A DNA stretch of 64,000 bases from Rhabditoides inermis (lineage: Eukaryota; Nematoda; Chromadorea; Rhabditida; Rhabditidae): positions 510,001 through 574,000 of the forward strand of contig CAWZYM010000305.1 in NCBI GenBank assembly GCA_963966185.1, given 5' to 3'. Every line of letters starts with the position of its first letter. Position 1 is the first letter of the stretch. Shown here one piece after another: positions 1 to 11,200 of the stretch. The position numbers and the translations under genes are program-made. Under the pieces are notes generated by a model that worked only from the letters and a program-made list of their open reading frames with translations, was not told the DNA's origin and ran no database searches.

Positions 1-1050
1 CAGAGGGGCCGTGAATAGAGTGCATTGATGCATACGCTAATCCGGACCATCGCATCCCACCCCTCTAACATGATCTCGCCCTCGAGATCTAAGCAATGCA
101 CAACACTACAATATGACTATCCAAGATACAGGTACAATGAGCGGAGTATTCATGAACCTAACGGACTGAGCAATAGTGTACAACTGACGACGACTACAAG
201 ACAGTGTAAAAAACTAAACTGGCTCACCGCGACCTGTCCCCGTCTACTCTCCTATCTAGGGGGACGGTGCTCGCACGGCTTCGCTCCTTGGCGATCCCTC
301 CGGTCGGTACCAGGGGAGATGTGGCGAGGGCTCCTTGGCTCGGCTCGTCTCAGCATCAATATAGCTCGGCGGCAATGGGACTGGGGTCGTATCACTCGGA
401 ATATAGTCAAGTGTGGCAGAGAAAGGGGACTCGGCACGCGTGATGGGAACACTCACGCGGCTATTCTGGGTGGTTCAAGTCCAGAATACGGGGGATATAG
501 AAATAGGGAGTTGGTCAGTGGAATGAAATAATTAGAATATAGCAATGTAGACTGCAGGCCAATTTTATAGACTGCAACTGGCGTTAAACGATGTGTCGTG
601 GTACAGCGAATAACAACAGCACAGCAAGTTGTCGATAGCCATCGGAAGAAATCGACCAGGTGGGACTCACAGTGCTGCTCCGTTTGTCTCCGGAGGAGTG
701 TAGATGGTGGCTCCGGGCGGACGGAATGCGGGTGTAGCGGTACCCGAGATCGTTTCCAAATTACAGCGACGTTGAACAGATGGAATACAGTTCCGACGAC
801 GTGAATTTGGCAGGTAGAAGCTCCATGCAATACGATGGTTAGTCGTATCCTTCGTCCACAGTGACAATACGGGCCAGAAGATGTTTATTGGCAGTCACAA
901 CATGCGCGTGGTGTTGCGCGCTATACACTGATGAGAGAGCGCGGCTGCGCAGCAGCCGCGCCCCTCTATTACATCGATTGGGGTCATACACATGGCCAGA
1001 GGGGCCGTGAATAGAGTGCATTGATGCATACGCTAATCCGGACCATCGCA
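1..1050. repeat. 54-bp perfect direct repeat, copies at 1-54 and 997-1050
   Basis: The first 54 bases of the window recur without mismatch at 997-1050. The two copies are 996 bp apart, start to start. After the second copy the sequence runs directly into the duplicated transporter segment. This could be a long tandem unit cut by the window edge, a pair of short terminal direct repeats around an insertion, or a junction left by the rearrangement. Confidence 0.85.
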
Positions 1051-1069
1051 ATATGAAGACGATTATATT
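1..1069. other. Unassigned sequence before the duplicated transporter segment
   Basis: I see no supportable gene here. The open frames are short, overlap on both strands and lack family motifs. The stretch has no GA/CT microsatellite, unlike most of the window. A short GC hairpin (8-bp arms GCGGCTGC/GCAGCCGC) lies near 940-960. The whole stretch is bounded by a 54-bp direct repeat listed separately, so it may be one unit of a longer tandem array or a mobile insertion that starts before the window. Confidence 0.4.
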
Positions 1070-1360
1070 TGTAAAGTTTCGACGGAAAATTGACCTACAT
1101 GATACTGGGGATAACTAATAAATGAGATGTGGAAGGCTTGTGAGAGTATGCCCTACCTACGATAGCCCTGGCAATGGCGATCCTCTGTTTCTGTCCGCCT
1201 GACAGAGATACTCCACCGCAACCGAGAAGCGTGTCGTAGCCCTAGTACAGTGTTGTTGTTCAATGATCGATTTCGTGCTGTGATTACAAACGAGCTGATA
1301 ACGAGAGTGATATCATTAGTTTCTTTACGTCATATTGTACAGTGAAAGTTTGTTGTACCA

Positions 1361-1573
1361 CTCTCTTTTGGCTTAGGATAAGGCTCGCGCTAGAATTTTT
1401 AAGAAGCGATATCCAAAGGTCATGTTAGCAGCAACGTGAACTCATCCAATTCATGTTAGTTAGATTCGCACGGTTCCGTAGGCCAGATCACTGGTTGACG
1501 CCATCTTTGTATCTTTTCTGTGAAAGAAGTTATGCGCGATCGCGCGCACCCATGAGGCGAGAGGCCAGCGTGT
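1361..1573. repeat. Dispersed repeat, copy 1 (second copy at 4426-4638)
   Basis: About 210 bp starting CTCTCTTTTGG and including TTAGGATAAGGCTCGCGC recurs at 4426-4638 with roughly 10 percent mismatch by eye. In both places a GA or CT tract follows, and then a version of the arm starting CAGGTTTGTGTTAG. The unit interrupts the duplicated transporter intron here: the equivalent point near 8744 in the intact gene has no insert. It therefore behaves like a small non-coding mobile repeat with a microsatellite core. Confidence 0.75.
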
Positions 1574-1945
1574 GGGTGTGTGTGTGTGGACCGTTTCCAG
1601 TCAACGCTGGCTGCTAGCTCTCTCTCTCGGTGGGCGGGGCGAGAGAGAGAGAGCGCGAGAGCGCGCGATATTGAGAGAGCGCGCAGACGGTAGTAGACAT
1701 GCACTTACGCCTCAGCGATTCAAAATAAAGAGTAAAATTTCTTTCAAAGCGTTTCTTTTGATACCATGAGAAACATTGTTGTACATACGCAACAAACACG
1801 ACCTGTAGAATGTAGTATATTCAATGACTTGCTACCATCATTAAATTGTATCATTCATCATAGTTCTGCGGATACGAATGAACGACGGAGCTTGGCAATC
1901 AGGTAGAAAAGAAATTTCTATGAAATTTAACAAAAGCACATATAT

Positions 1946-2246
1946 TATCTCTTAAAAGTACTCGCGTAAAGAGAGTCAGTTTGTCTTTTCAACAAAACAC
2001 CCAATTCAACAAAAGCGCATGCATAAAACGTTTACAAATACTAACACAAACCTGCGCATAACGGACTGTTCGATGAATCGATGAAATTGATGAAATGTAA
2101 TCAATATTAGAGAGAGAGAGAGAGAGAGAGAGAGGAGCAGGTTTGTGTTAGTATTTGTAAACGTTTTATGCATGCGCTTTTGTTGAATTGGGTGTTTTGT
2201 TGAAAAGACAAACTGACTCTCTTTACGCGAGTACTTTTAAGAGATA
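1946..2246. repeat. 110-bp perfect inverted repeat with 81-bp spacer
   Basis: Bases 1946-2055 and 2137-2246 are exact reverse complements by my reading. The spacer of about 81 bp includes a (GA)n tract. The transcript of either strand could fold into a 110-bp hairpin. The structure is absent from the matching place in the intact P-glycoprotein intron, where flanking sequence is continuous near 8744. It belongs to the same insert as the dispersed repeat at 1361-1573. Confidence 0.9.
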
Positions 2247-2352
2247 TATGTGTTTGAGTTATGACAAATTCATCATTTGGCGAGGGGAAGAGTACTGATA
2301 ATAAGTGGTTCATAAACGCGCAGTGGCCACTTGTAGCCATCCATCAGCTGCA

Positions 2353-3485
2353 ATGCGCTCCTGCCTCGTCCTTCTCTCTGCTCTCGCAGTGGCCGCCATT
2401 GCTTGGCCCAGTCTTGGTGAGAACGACTTCATCTCTCACTACTCATACATCTATCTTCAGGTCTCCCGAACCTCCACAAGCCGCACGGAAAGAAACATCC
2501 GCAGAAGAACCACACTGCGATCGGCAATGTGAATGCGACTATCGTGACAGCGTCCCTCCAGACTGCGACCCTCCAGCGACCCAAGAGAGAGGCGGCCGAT
2601 CGTCGGCCTCTGATGTCTTTGGAAACACACCAGAAGCCTGCGGAGAAGAAGATCCTAGACCAGCACCAGAAGCCGATTGGTGCTCACCAGAAGCCGACCG
2701 AGAAGAAGATCCTAGACCAGCACAAGAAGCCGATTGGTGCTCACCAGAAGCCGACCGAGAAGAAGATCCTAGACCAGCACCAGAAGCCGATTGGTGCTCA
2801 CCAGAAGCGAACCGAGAAGAAGATCTCAGACCACCACCAGAAGCCGATTGGTGCTCACCAGAAGCCAACCGAGAAGAACAACCTAGACCAGAACCAAAAG
2901 CCGATTGATGCTCACCAGAAGCCGACCGAGAAGAAGATCCTAGACCAGCACTAGAAGCCGATTGGTGCTCACCAGAAGCCGACCGAGAAGAAGATCCTAG
3001 ACCAGCACCAGAAGCCGATTGGTGCTCACCAGAAGCCGACCGAGAAGAAGATCCTAGACCAGCACAAGAAGCCGATTGGTGCTCACCAGAAGCCGACCGA
3101 GAAGAAGATCCTAGACCAGCACCAGAAGCCGATTGGTGCTCACCAGAAGCCGACCGAGAAGAAGATCCTAGACCAGCACCAGAAGCCGATTGGTGCTCAC
3201 CAGAAGCCGACCGAGAAGAAGATCCTAGACCAGCACCAGAAGCCGATTGGTGCTCACCAGAAGCCGACTGAGAAGAAGATCCTAGACCAGCACCAGAAGC
3301 CGATTGGTGCTCACCAGAAGCCGACCGAGAAGAAGATCCTAGACCAGCACCAGAAGCCGATTGGTGCTCACCAGAAGCCGACCGAGAAGAAGATCCTAGA
3401 CCAGCACCAGAAGCCGATTGGTGCTCACCAGAAGCCGACCGAGAAGAAGAAGCTGGAGCCGCGCCAGAAAACAACCCATCAATAA
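2353..3485 (+). pseudogene. Broken copy of the secreted 57-bp-repeat gene
   Basis: This is the partner of the gene at 8852-11010. ATG at 2353 opens the signal peptide [21 protein letters not shown] 44-nt intron (2417-2460) precedes the repeat exon. The repeat array begins near 2630 and has about 14 units, roughly half the number in the other copy. An in-frame TAG at 2952-2954 (CAC TAG, where other units have CAC CAG) truncates the protein after about five units. Downstream units stay open to the original stop at 3483-3485. It could still make a short secreted peptide, so pseudogene is an inference from the nonsense codon and from its place inside a broken transporter copy. Confidence 0.7.
2626..3460. 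repeat. 57-bp minisatellite array, short copy
   Basis: About 14 tandem units of 57 bp (consensus start AAGCCGATTGGTGCTCACCA). Because 57 is a multiple of three, frames stay open over the whole array: the sense frame gives [19 protein letters not shown], a second plus frame gives [19 protein letters not shown], and a minus frame runs as [19 protein letters not shown]. Only the first frame is joined to a signal peptide. Confidence 0.9.
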
Positions 3486-3751
3486 TCTTCTTCAACCGAT
3501 CAATATCATACATACGGGGTTTCAATGGTTTCAATCAATAAAAACGTACCTTCTCGAGTTTCATGATGAAATCGTGAGCATTCGCAGTTCGGGCACACTC
3601 TTCCACGCGAGAATCCGAGATTCCGGAACGACCGAGGCTGCGAAAGAAAAAGATAAAGAGAGGTGGAGAAAGGAGAGAGATAGAGTAAGAGACACGGTGC
3701 ATACGTGATATTCTCCCGGATAGTTCCATTGAATAGACAGGGCTCCTGCTG

Positions 3752-3898
3752 ACGTTCCGTCGCGAGTGGTTCCAGGGCGACGGAATGGTCCGCCGCAAGA
3801 ACCTCCCCATCGAGTACAACCCTTGAACGCGTTTCGTGTGTGTCGAATAAAGCAACGAAGCACTCTCTTTCCAAAATTGTGGTACATGAAGAGACTGA
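3752..3898 (+). pseudogene. 3' fragment of a major sperm protein gene
   Basis: From 3752 the sequence matches the end of the intact msp gene (about 14455 to 14577): the last codons ([20 protein letters not shown] and the stop), then the 3' UTR with AATAAA at 3846-3851. One difference is a small insertion after the poly(A) signal. No upstream msp exon or start is present. The fragment is fused directly to the transporter Q-loop exon fragment, so this is a rearrangement junction and not a retrocopy with its own 5' end. Confidence 0.9.
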
Positions 3899-4137
3899 GA
3901 TGGAAGTTGTGATACGAGAGAGCGTGATATAACGGAGAACACAGGTCGTGGAAGGACTCACTGTTTCGTTGAATCATTATCGTCCCAGGCAATCAAGTTG
4001 TAAAAATGTTTGTTTTCGAAGTTACGACAACAATATTGTAAAGCTTTATTAGTGCAATCACGGACAAAAGCACACATAACAAATCATCAATCAGTGTTAT
4101 TGTTTTGCACATATCAAAACACAAATGAGAACAATTG

Positions 4138-4654
4138 TCACTCGTCTTGTCCCATATTCTGTGCCCGCACCAGCTTTGCGTACTTTCCATCCGCCTCCAA
4201 TAACTCGTCGTGGGTACCGTACTCAGCCTGGAAACAAACAGGTAAAGTAAACAACAAAACCACTCACCACAGCGCCGTTCTCGATGTAGTATATCCTGTC
4301 CGCGTTCTGTATGGTGGCGAGTCGATGGGCGATTGTGATGGAAGTCCGCCCGGCTGCAGCCTCGTTCAACGCACCTTGCACCACCTGCCGGAATAGAGAA
4401 ACTAGACACGCTGGCGCGCAGCGCCCTCTCTTTTGTTTTAGGATAAGGCTCGCGCCAGAATTTTGAAGAAGCGATATCCAAAAGTCATGTTAAGAAAACT
4501 GTGAAGTCATTCAATTCATGTTAGTAAGGTTCGCACCGATCCGTAGGCCAGATCACTGGTCGGCGACATCTTTGTATCTTTTCTCCGAAAGAAGTTATAA
4601 GCGATCCCGCGCGCGCACTAGGCGAAAGGCCAGCGTGTCCCGTCACACTGACCG

Positions 4655-4731
<77 letters not shown>

Positions 4732-5935
4732 TTCTCTCTCTCTCAAATATCTTTTTTTGTATCCTAATATTTGCAATGTTCCAAACAATCCAGTATGCTC
4801 AGTCAGGTTTGTGTTAGTATTTGTAAACGTTTTATGCATGTGCTTTTGTTGCATTGGGTTAAGACAAAGTGAATATATTTACGCAAGTACTTTTTAAAGA
4901 TAATGTTTGTTTGTGTTTGTTCAATATTTGTTGTTCACCTTCTCGCTCTCCGCATCCAGCGCACTCGTCGCTTCGTCCAGCAGTAGCACTTTTGGATTTC
5001 TGGAAACAAAGAGTACATCTCCTTTTCTCTTTCCACTTCTTCCTTTCCTCACCTTATCAGCGCCCTCGCAATAGCGATCCTTTGTTTCTGTCCGCCCGAC
5101 AGATTCCGGCCTTTTTCACCGACGTCAGTGTCGTAGCCCTGACTCAGACTCAATGTCATTCATTGTATGTGGCCGTTTTCTCACAAGTGGGAAGGCTTCG
5201 ACGAACTTGGCTGCATTGGCTGTCTTACACGCAGCTATCACATCTTCTTTCGTCGCGCCCTCGACTCCCAGAGAAACATTCTCAAAGACAGAACCTCTGA
5301 AAGAAAGAAATGATGAGAGAGAAGGAAGAGAGGGAGAGGGGAAGAACAAAGAGAGGGGAGAGAGAGAGAGACCCGCCTGAACAGCACTGGTTCCTGCCCC
5401 ACCAATGCCACGTTGTTTCGCAGATGTTGAAGGTTGATGCCTCCGATCGAGTGGTTGTCCACTTTCTGAACACGTAACATATGTAAGTTTTTTTTTTTAA
5501 TGAACTGATGTGAAACCATCATCCCGCTCTCCAAAAACATACCACAGTTCCCGCATTTGGTTCGTAGAACCGTTCGAGAATGCCGATGATCGTACTCTTT
5601 CCACAGCCGCTCGCACCAACAAGAGCCACCTGAATATGCAATGACCGTATACTACAGTACACACACAAACAAAACCAGTACTCACCGCCTCTCCCCTCCT
5701 CGCACGCATGTTCATACCTCGCGCCACCTCAAATATCGATTGTTAGTTATATCGATTGACTCAATCGATAGAATAACTCACCCTGAGGTTCGGCCTACTG
5801 GGATAGCTGAACTGTAGTTTGTCAACGGAGACGTTGCCAGTTATCTCCGGTTTATCTCCTCTATTCAGATCAATGGGCTCAGGGAAAGCGATGAGATGGA
5901 AGATGGAGCGAGAGGAGCCTGGAAGGAGGGAGTGG

Positions 5936-5984
<49 letters not shown>

Positions 5985-6758
5985 GGAAGGGGGAGGGAGA
6001 GAGAGAGGGGGGGAGACGCACGATTCGCCCTGCCGAGGTCGTTGAGTGTGGGTGCCATGAAGATCTGTGACCATCCGCACATATTCGCACACGTCGCCGC
6101 GCTAGAATAAGGATTTAAAAAAAAAATCATAATCGAAGAATGTGAAAGAACTGACACGAAGATGGCTCCACTGTCGTATCCGTGGTAGTACATTAGGTAG
6201 ATACCGTAGGCATAGGAGGCGGCATCGGAGAGGAAGATGATCGACTGCAGCATACCGAAGGTGATAGACTGGTAGATGGCCACCTAGAACAACACGTCTC
6301 TCTCTCTCCCTCCCTCTCTCCTCTCTCTCTCTCTATCCTACCTTCCTCTGCAGACCAGCCCCTCTCTCCTGCATTCCTATGTACTGATTGAGAAAATACC
6401 CCTCCACATTCAGTAATTGAATGGTCCTCGCTTGCTCGAAGATCTCGATAGCCAACTGAAATGTATAGGTATCGATTGATTATCGGTTTATGATAACTTC
6501 TCCGGTCTTGTCAACGTCATACTTGGCATCCATCGCTTTCTGCAATTTATACTGCACTAGGATCTGCAGTGACATATGTAGTATGATGAGAGCCAGGGTG
6601 AGCTGCAAGTATTGATTAATATTGATTTATCAACTGAATCACTCACGCATCCGATGTGCCAGGAGTAGGCGAAGCAAGCGATGAGGCATCCCGTGATAGC
6701 AACCAGGTTGTTGATCATCAACACCATCCGAGGATCCAGCGCCTGCAGCACTTGTTGG

Positions 6759-6796
<38 letters not shown>

Positions 6797-7634
6797 TTAT
6801 TGTTGTTGTTGTTGTTGTCTACTTCTGTACGGGTTGCCTTCCCGGTTGGCCACCCGGGTCGGCTTGCAAAAATTGGTTCGGAACCAGTCGCGCCCGGCTG
6901 CGAGCCACCGGACGCCGGCACTCCTCACTCCGGAGATTCAGCCGAATTATTCATCCAACACACCACCAAGGGCTTATTGCGATTCTTATTCACCGAATTA
7001 TAGAACTTCCCCGGAGAGCGCGCCGCCGCTTATACAATTCGGCCGCGTGCAATGCGCACCGGGTTTACGGCACAGAGTGGTGATTGGACGTACCGCAGAC
7101 ATGTAGGGCATGTGGGTGGCGAGGTCGGTGACACAGGCAGGCGCACTCGTCTCCGGGAAGTCGAAGTACGCGGCGTCACTGATCATTGATAGGTTATCAC
7201 ATGATCAATGGAGTACTGACCGGTGGAGGAGCGAGTTCAAGACGCGCACCCGAATGTGGTTGAGGACCAGTTCGGCAGACCAGCCAGAGAAAAACGACTG
7301 CAAACAATCGATAATATCGATCGAAAAATCAACACTGACCGCAAAAGTGATGAAGAACCAGCACCAGAGACCGAGACCGATATAGATGGCACAAGAGATG
7401 ATGAGATCGTGTTGGTATCTAAAGACGTTTATCATACCTTTATCCATCAATATACTCGACTCACGTGGTGGGGGTTGCATCGAGTGAGTTGAATACGAAT
7501 ATCATGAAGCATGCCAGGAATGGCATTTCCAGTCCCCTGAGGAGGGCGGATAGAAGGGAGAGCCCGCACTGCCAGGGGGCAATCGAACACGAACCATATA
7601 GGGACAGCAGACCGGGCGGGCACTGAAAAAACAG

Positions 7635-7690
<56 letters not shown>

Positions 7691-8232
7691 AGCAGTTGCA
7701 GATAGAAAGATGCTATATCGATGGATGTGAGTGACCGACCTTGTTTTTGCCTCCTTTGGCCGATGGTTCATACTCCTCCACTGTGTGCGTACTGTACACA
7801 GAACGCTGCGATTCCCTGCGGACAGAATACAGAGTGGGGCACTACGTATGCGACATACCTGAGGGTGCGAATAGATCCTCTTCCCAGCACTGTGGGTTGT
7901 GGCAGAGTGTCAGGACCTCTGGAACATAATGTATGGAGTTCGAGGGTAGAGGAGAAAGAGAGGGAGAGAGAGAGAGAGAGAGAGATAGTCCACATACCGT
8001 ATCCTCGTTATGTCGAATCTCTCCACCTCCTTCTCTCGATTTCCTTCATCCAGCTTCCGCATCTCTTGGCTCTTTGCCAGCTTTGAATAGAATCCATCCG
8101 CCTCCATCAACGCGTAGTGAGAGCCTTTCAAAGTTCAATAATCAATAAACAATCAATAACCTACCAGTTTCAATGACCACGCCCTTGTCGATAACGTAGA
8201 TTTTCTCCACATCCTGAAATATCATATGATGG

Positions 8233-8272
<40 letters not shown>

Positions 8273-11200
8273 GGAAAGAGACGTGCCTTGAGAGTAGACA
8301 GTCTGTGCGCGATGATGATGGTGGTCCTCCCTCTGGATGCTTTGTTCAGTGCCAGCTGGACGATCTTCTCACTCTCCGTGTCCAGCGCCGACGTCGCTTC
8401 GTCCAGAAGCAGAATCTTTGGGTCTCCTAGATATAGAGACTATCTTATTTGTAAAGTTTCGACGGAAAAGCGACCTATATGATACTAGGGAGAACTGAGA
8501 CATGAGAGGGGGATGTGTAGGCTTTTGAGAGTATGCCCTACCTACGATAGCCCTGGCAATGGCGATCCTCTGTTTCTGTCCGCCTGACAGAGATACTCCA
8601 CCGCAACCGAGAAGCGTGTCGTAGCCCTAGTACAGTGTGGTTGTTCAATGATCGATTTCGTGTTGTGATCACAAACGAGCTGATAACGAGAGTGATATCA
8701 TTAGTTTCATTACGTCATATTGTACAGTGAAAGTTTGTTGTACCATATGTGTTTGAGTTATGACAAATTCATCATTTGGCGAGGGGAAGAGTACTGATAA
8801 TAAGTGGTTCATAAACGCGCAGTGGCCACTTGTAGCCATCCATCAGCTGCAATGCGCTCCTGCCTCGTCCTTCTCTCTGCTCTTGCAGTGGCCGCCATTG
8901 CTTGGCCCAGTCTTGGTGAGAACGACTTCATCTCTCACTACTCATACATCTATCTTCAGGTCTCCCGAACCTCCACAAGCCGCACGGAAAGAAACATCCG
9001 CAGAAGAACCACACTGCGATCGGCAATGTGAATGCGACTATCGTGACAGCGTCCCTCCAGACTGCGACCCTCCAGCGACCCAAGAGAGAGGCGGCCGATC
9101 GTCGGCCTCTGATGTCTTTGGAAACACACCAGAAGCCTGCGGAGAAGAAGATCCTAGACCAGCACCAAAAGCCGATTGGTGCTCACCAGAAGCCGACCGA
9201 GAAGAAGATCCTAGACCAGCACAAGAAGCCGATTGGTGCTCACCAGAAGCCGACCGAGAAGAAGATCCTAGACCAGCACCAGAAGCCGATTGGTGCTCAC
9301 CAGAAGCGAACCGAGAAGAAGATCTCAGACCACCACCAGAAGCCGATTGGTGCTCACCAGAAGCCAACCGAGAAGAAGATCCTAGACCAGAACCAAAAGC
9401 CGATTGATGCTCACCAGAAGCCGACCGAGAAGAAGATCCTAGACCAGCACCAGAAGCCGATTGGTGCTCACCAGAAGCCGACCGAGAAGAAGATCCTAGA
9501 CCAGGACCAGAAACCGATTGGTGCTCACCAGAAGCCGACCGAGAAGAAGATCCTAGACCAGCACCAGAAACCGATTGGTGCTCACCAGAAGCCGACCGAG
9601 AAGAAGATCCTAGACCAGCACCAGAAGCCGATTGGTGCTCACCAGAAGCCGACCGAGAAGAAGATCCTAGACCAGCACCAGAAGCCGATCGGTGCTCACC
9701 AGAAGCCGACCGAGAAGAAGATCCTAGACCAGCACCAGAAGCCGATTGGTGCTCACCAGAAGCTGACCGAGAAGAAGATCCTAGACCAGCACCAGAAGCC
9801 GATTGGTGCTCATCAGAAGCCGACCGAGAAGAAGATCCTAGACCAGCACCAGAAGCCGATTGGTGCTCACCAGAAGCCGACCGAGAAGAAGATCCTAGAC
9901 CAGCACCAGAAGCCGATTTGTGCTCACCAGAAGCCGACCGAGAAGAAGATCCTAGACCAGCACCAGAAGCCGATTGGTGCTCACCAGAAGCCGACCGAGA
10001 AGAAGATTCTAGACCAGCACCAGAAGCCGATTGGTGCTCACCAGAAGCCGACCGAGAAGAAGATCCTAGACCAGCTCCAGAAGCCGATCGGTGCTCACCA
10101 GAAGCCGACCGAGAAGAAGATCCTAGACCAGCACCAGAAACCGATTGGTGCTCACCAGAAGCCGACCGAGAAGAAGATCCTAGACCAGCACCAGAAGCCG
10201 ATTGGTGCTCACCAGAAGCCGACCGAGAAGAAGATCCTAGACCAGCTCCAGAAGCCGATCGGTGCTCACCAGAAGCCGACCGAGAAGAAGATCCTAGACC
10301 AGCACCAGAAGCCGATTTGTGCTCACCAGAAGCCGACCGAGAAGAAGATCCTAGACCAGCACCAGAAGCCGATTGGTGCTCACCAGAAGCCGACCGAGAA
10401 GAAGATTCTAGACCAGCACCAGAAGCCGATTGGTGCTCACCAGAAGCCGACCGAGAAGAAGATCCTAGACCAGCTCCAGAAGCCGATCGGTGCTCACCAG
10501 AAGCCGACCGAGAAGAAGATCCTAGACCAGCACCAGAAACCGATTGGTGCTCACCAGAAGCCGACCGAGAAGAAGATCCTAGACCAGCACCAGAAGCCGA
10601 TTGGTGCTCACCAGAAGCCGACCGAGAAGAAGATCCTAGACCAGCTCCAGAAGCCGATCGGTGCTCACCAGAAGCCGACCGAGAAGAAGATCCTAGACCA
10701 GCACCAGAAGCCGATTGGTGCTCACCAGAAGCCGACCGAGAAGAAGATCCTAGACCAGCACCAGAAGCCGATTGGTGCTAACCAGAAGCCGACCGAGAAG
10801 AAGATCCTAGACCAGCTCCAGAAGCCGATCGGTGCTCACCAGAAGCCGACCGAGAAGAAGATCCTAGACCAGCATCAGAAGCCGATTGGTGCTCACCAGA
10901 AGCCGATCGAGAAGAAGATCCTAGACCAGCACCAGAAGCCGATTGGTGCTCACCAGAAGCCGACCGAGAAAAAGACGCTGGAGCCGCGCCAGAAAACAAC
11001 CCATCAATAATCTTCTTCAACCGATCAATATCATACATACGGGGTTTCAATGGTTTCAATCAATAAAAACGTACCTTTTCGAGTTTCATGATGAAATCGT
11101 GAGCATTCGCAGTTCGGGCACACTCTTCCACGCGAGAATCCGAGATTCCGGAACGACCGAGGCTGCGAGAGAAGAAGATAAAGAGAGGTGGAGGTAGGAG

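Larger units (their letters stand above)
1070..3751 (-). pseudogene. Truncated duplicate of P-glycoprotein NBD1 exons
   Basis: This segment repeats part of the P-glycoprotein gene: 1070-1360 matches 8447-8744 and 2247-3751 matches 8745-11283. Read on the minus strand, it keeps the end of the Q-loop exon (reading [16 protein letters not shown], about 3700-3751), the next exon (about 3555-3655, [16 protein letters not shown]) and the ABC-signature exon (about 1140-1237, [16 protein letters not shown]). Walker A, Walker B, the H-loop and both membrane domains are absent, so it cannot encode a transporter. Its 5' side stops inside the Q-loop exon, where an msp 3' fragment follows. Its 3' side stops just past the signature exon. 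It lies downstream of the intact gene in the same orientation, as expected of a partial tandem duplication later rearranged. Confidence 0.85.

Noticed and set aside
25..531. 168-codon plus frame at the window start
   Set aside because: No signal peptide, domain or splice-consistent context; overlaps the 54-bp direct repeat.
6681..7106. Cys-rich or Asn-rich protein frames across the TTG run
   Set aside because: Homopolymer frames produced by the trinucleotide repeat inside a transporter intron.
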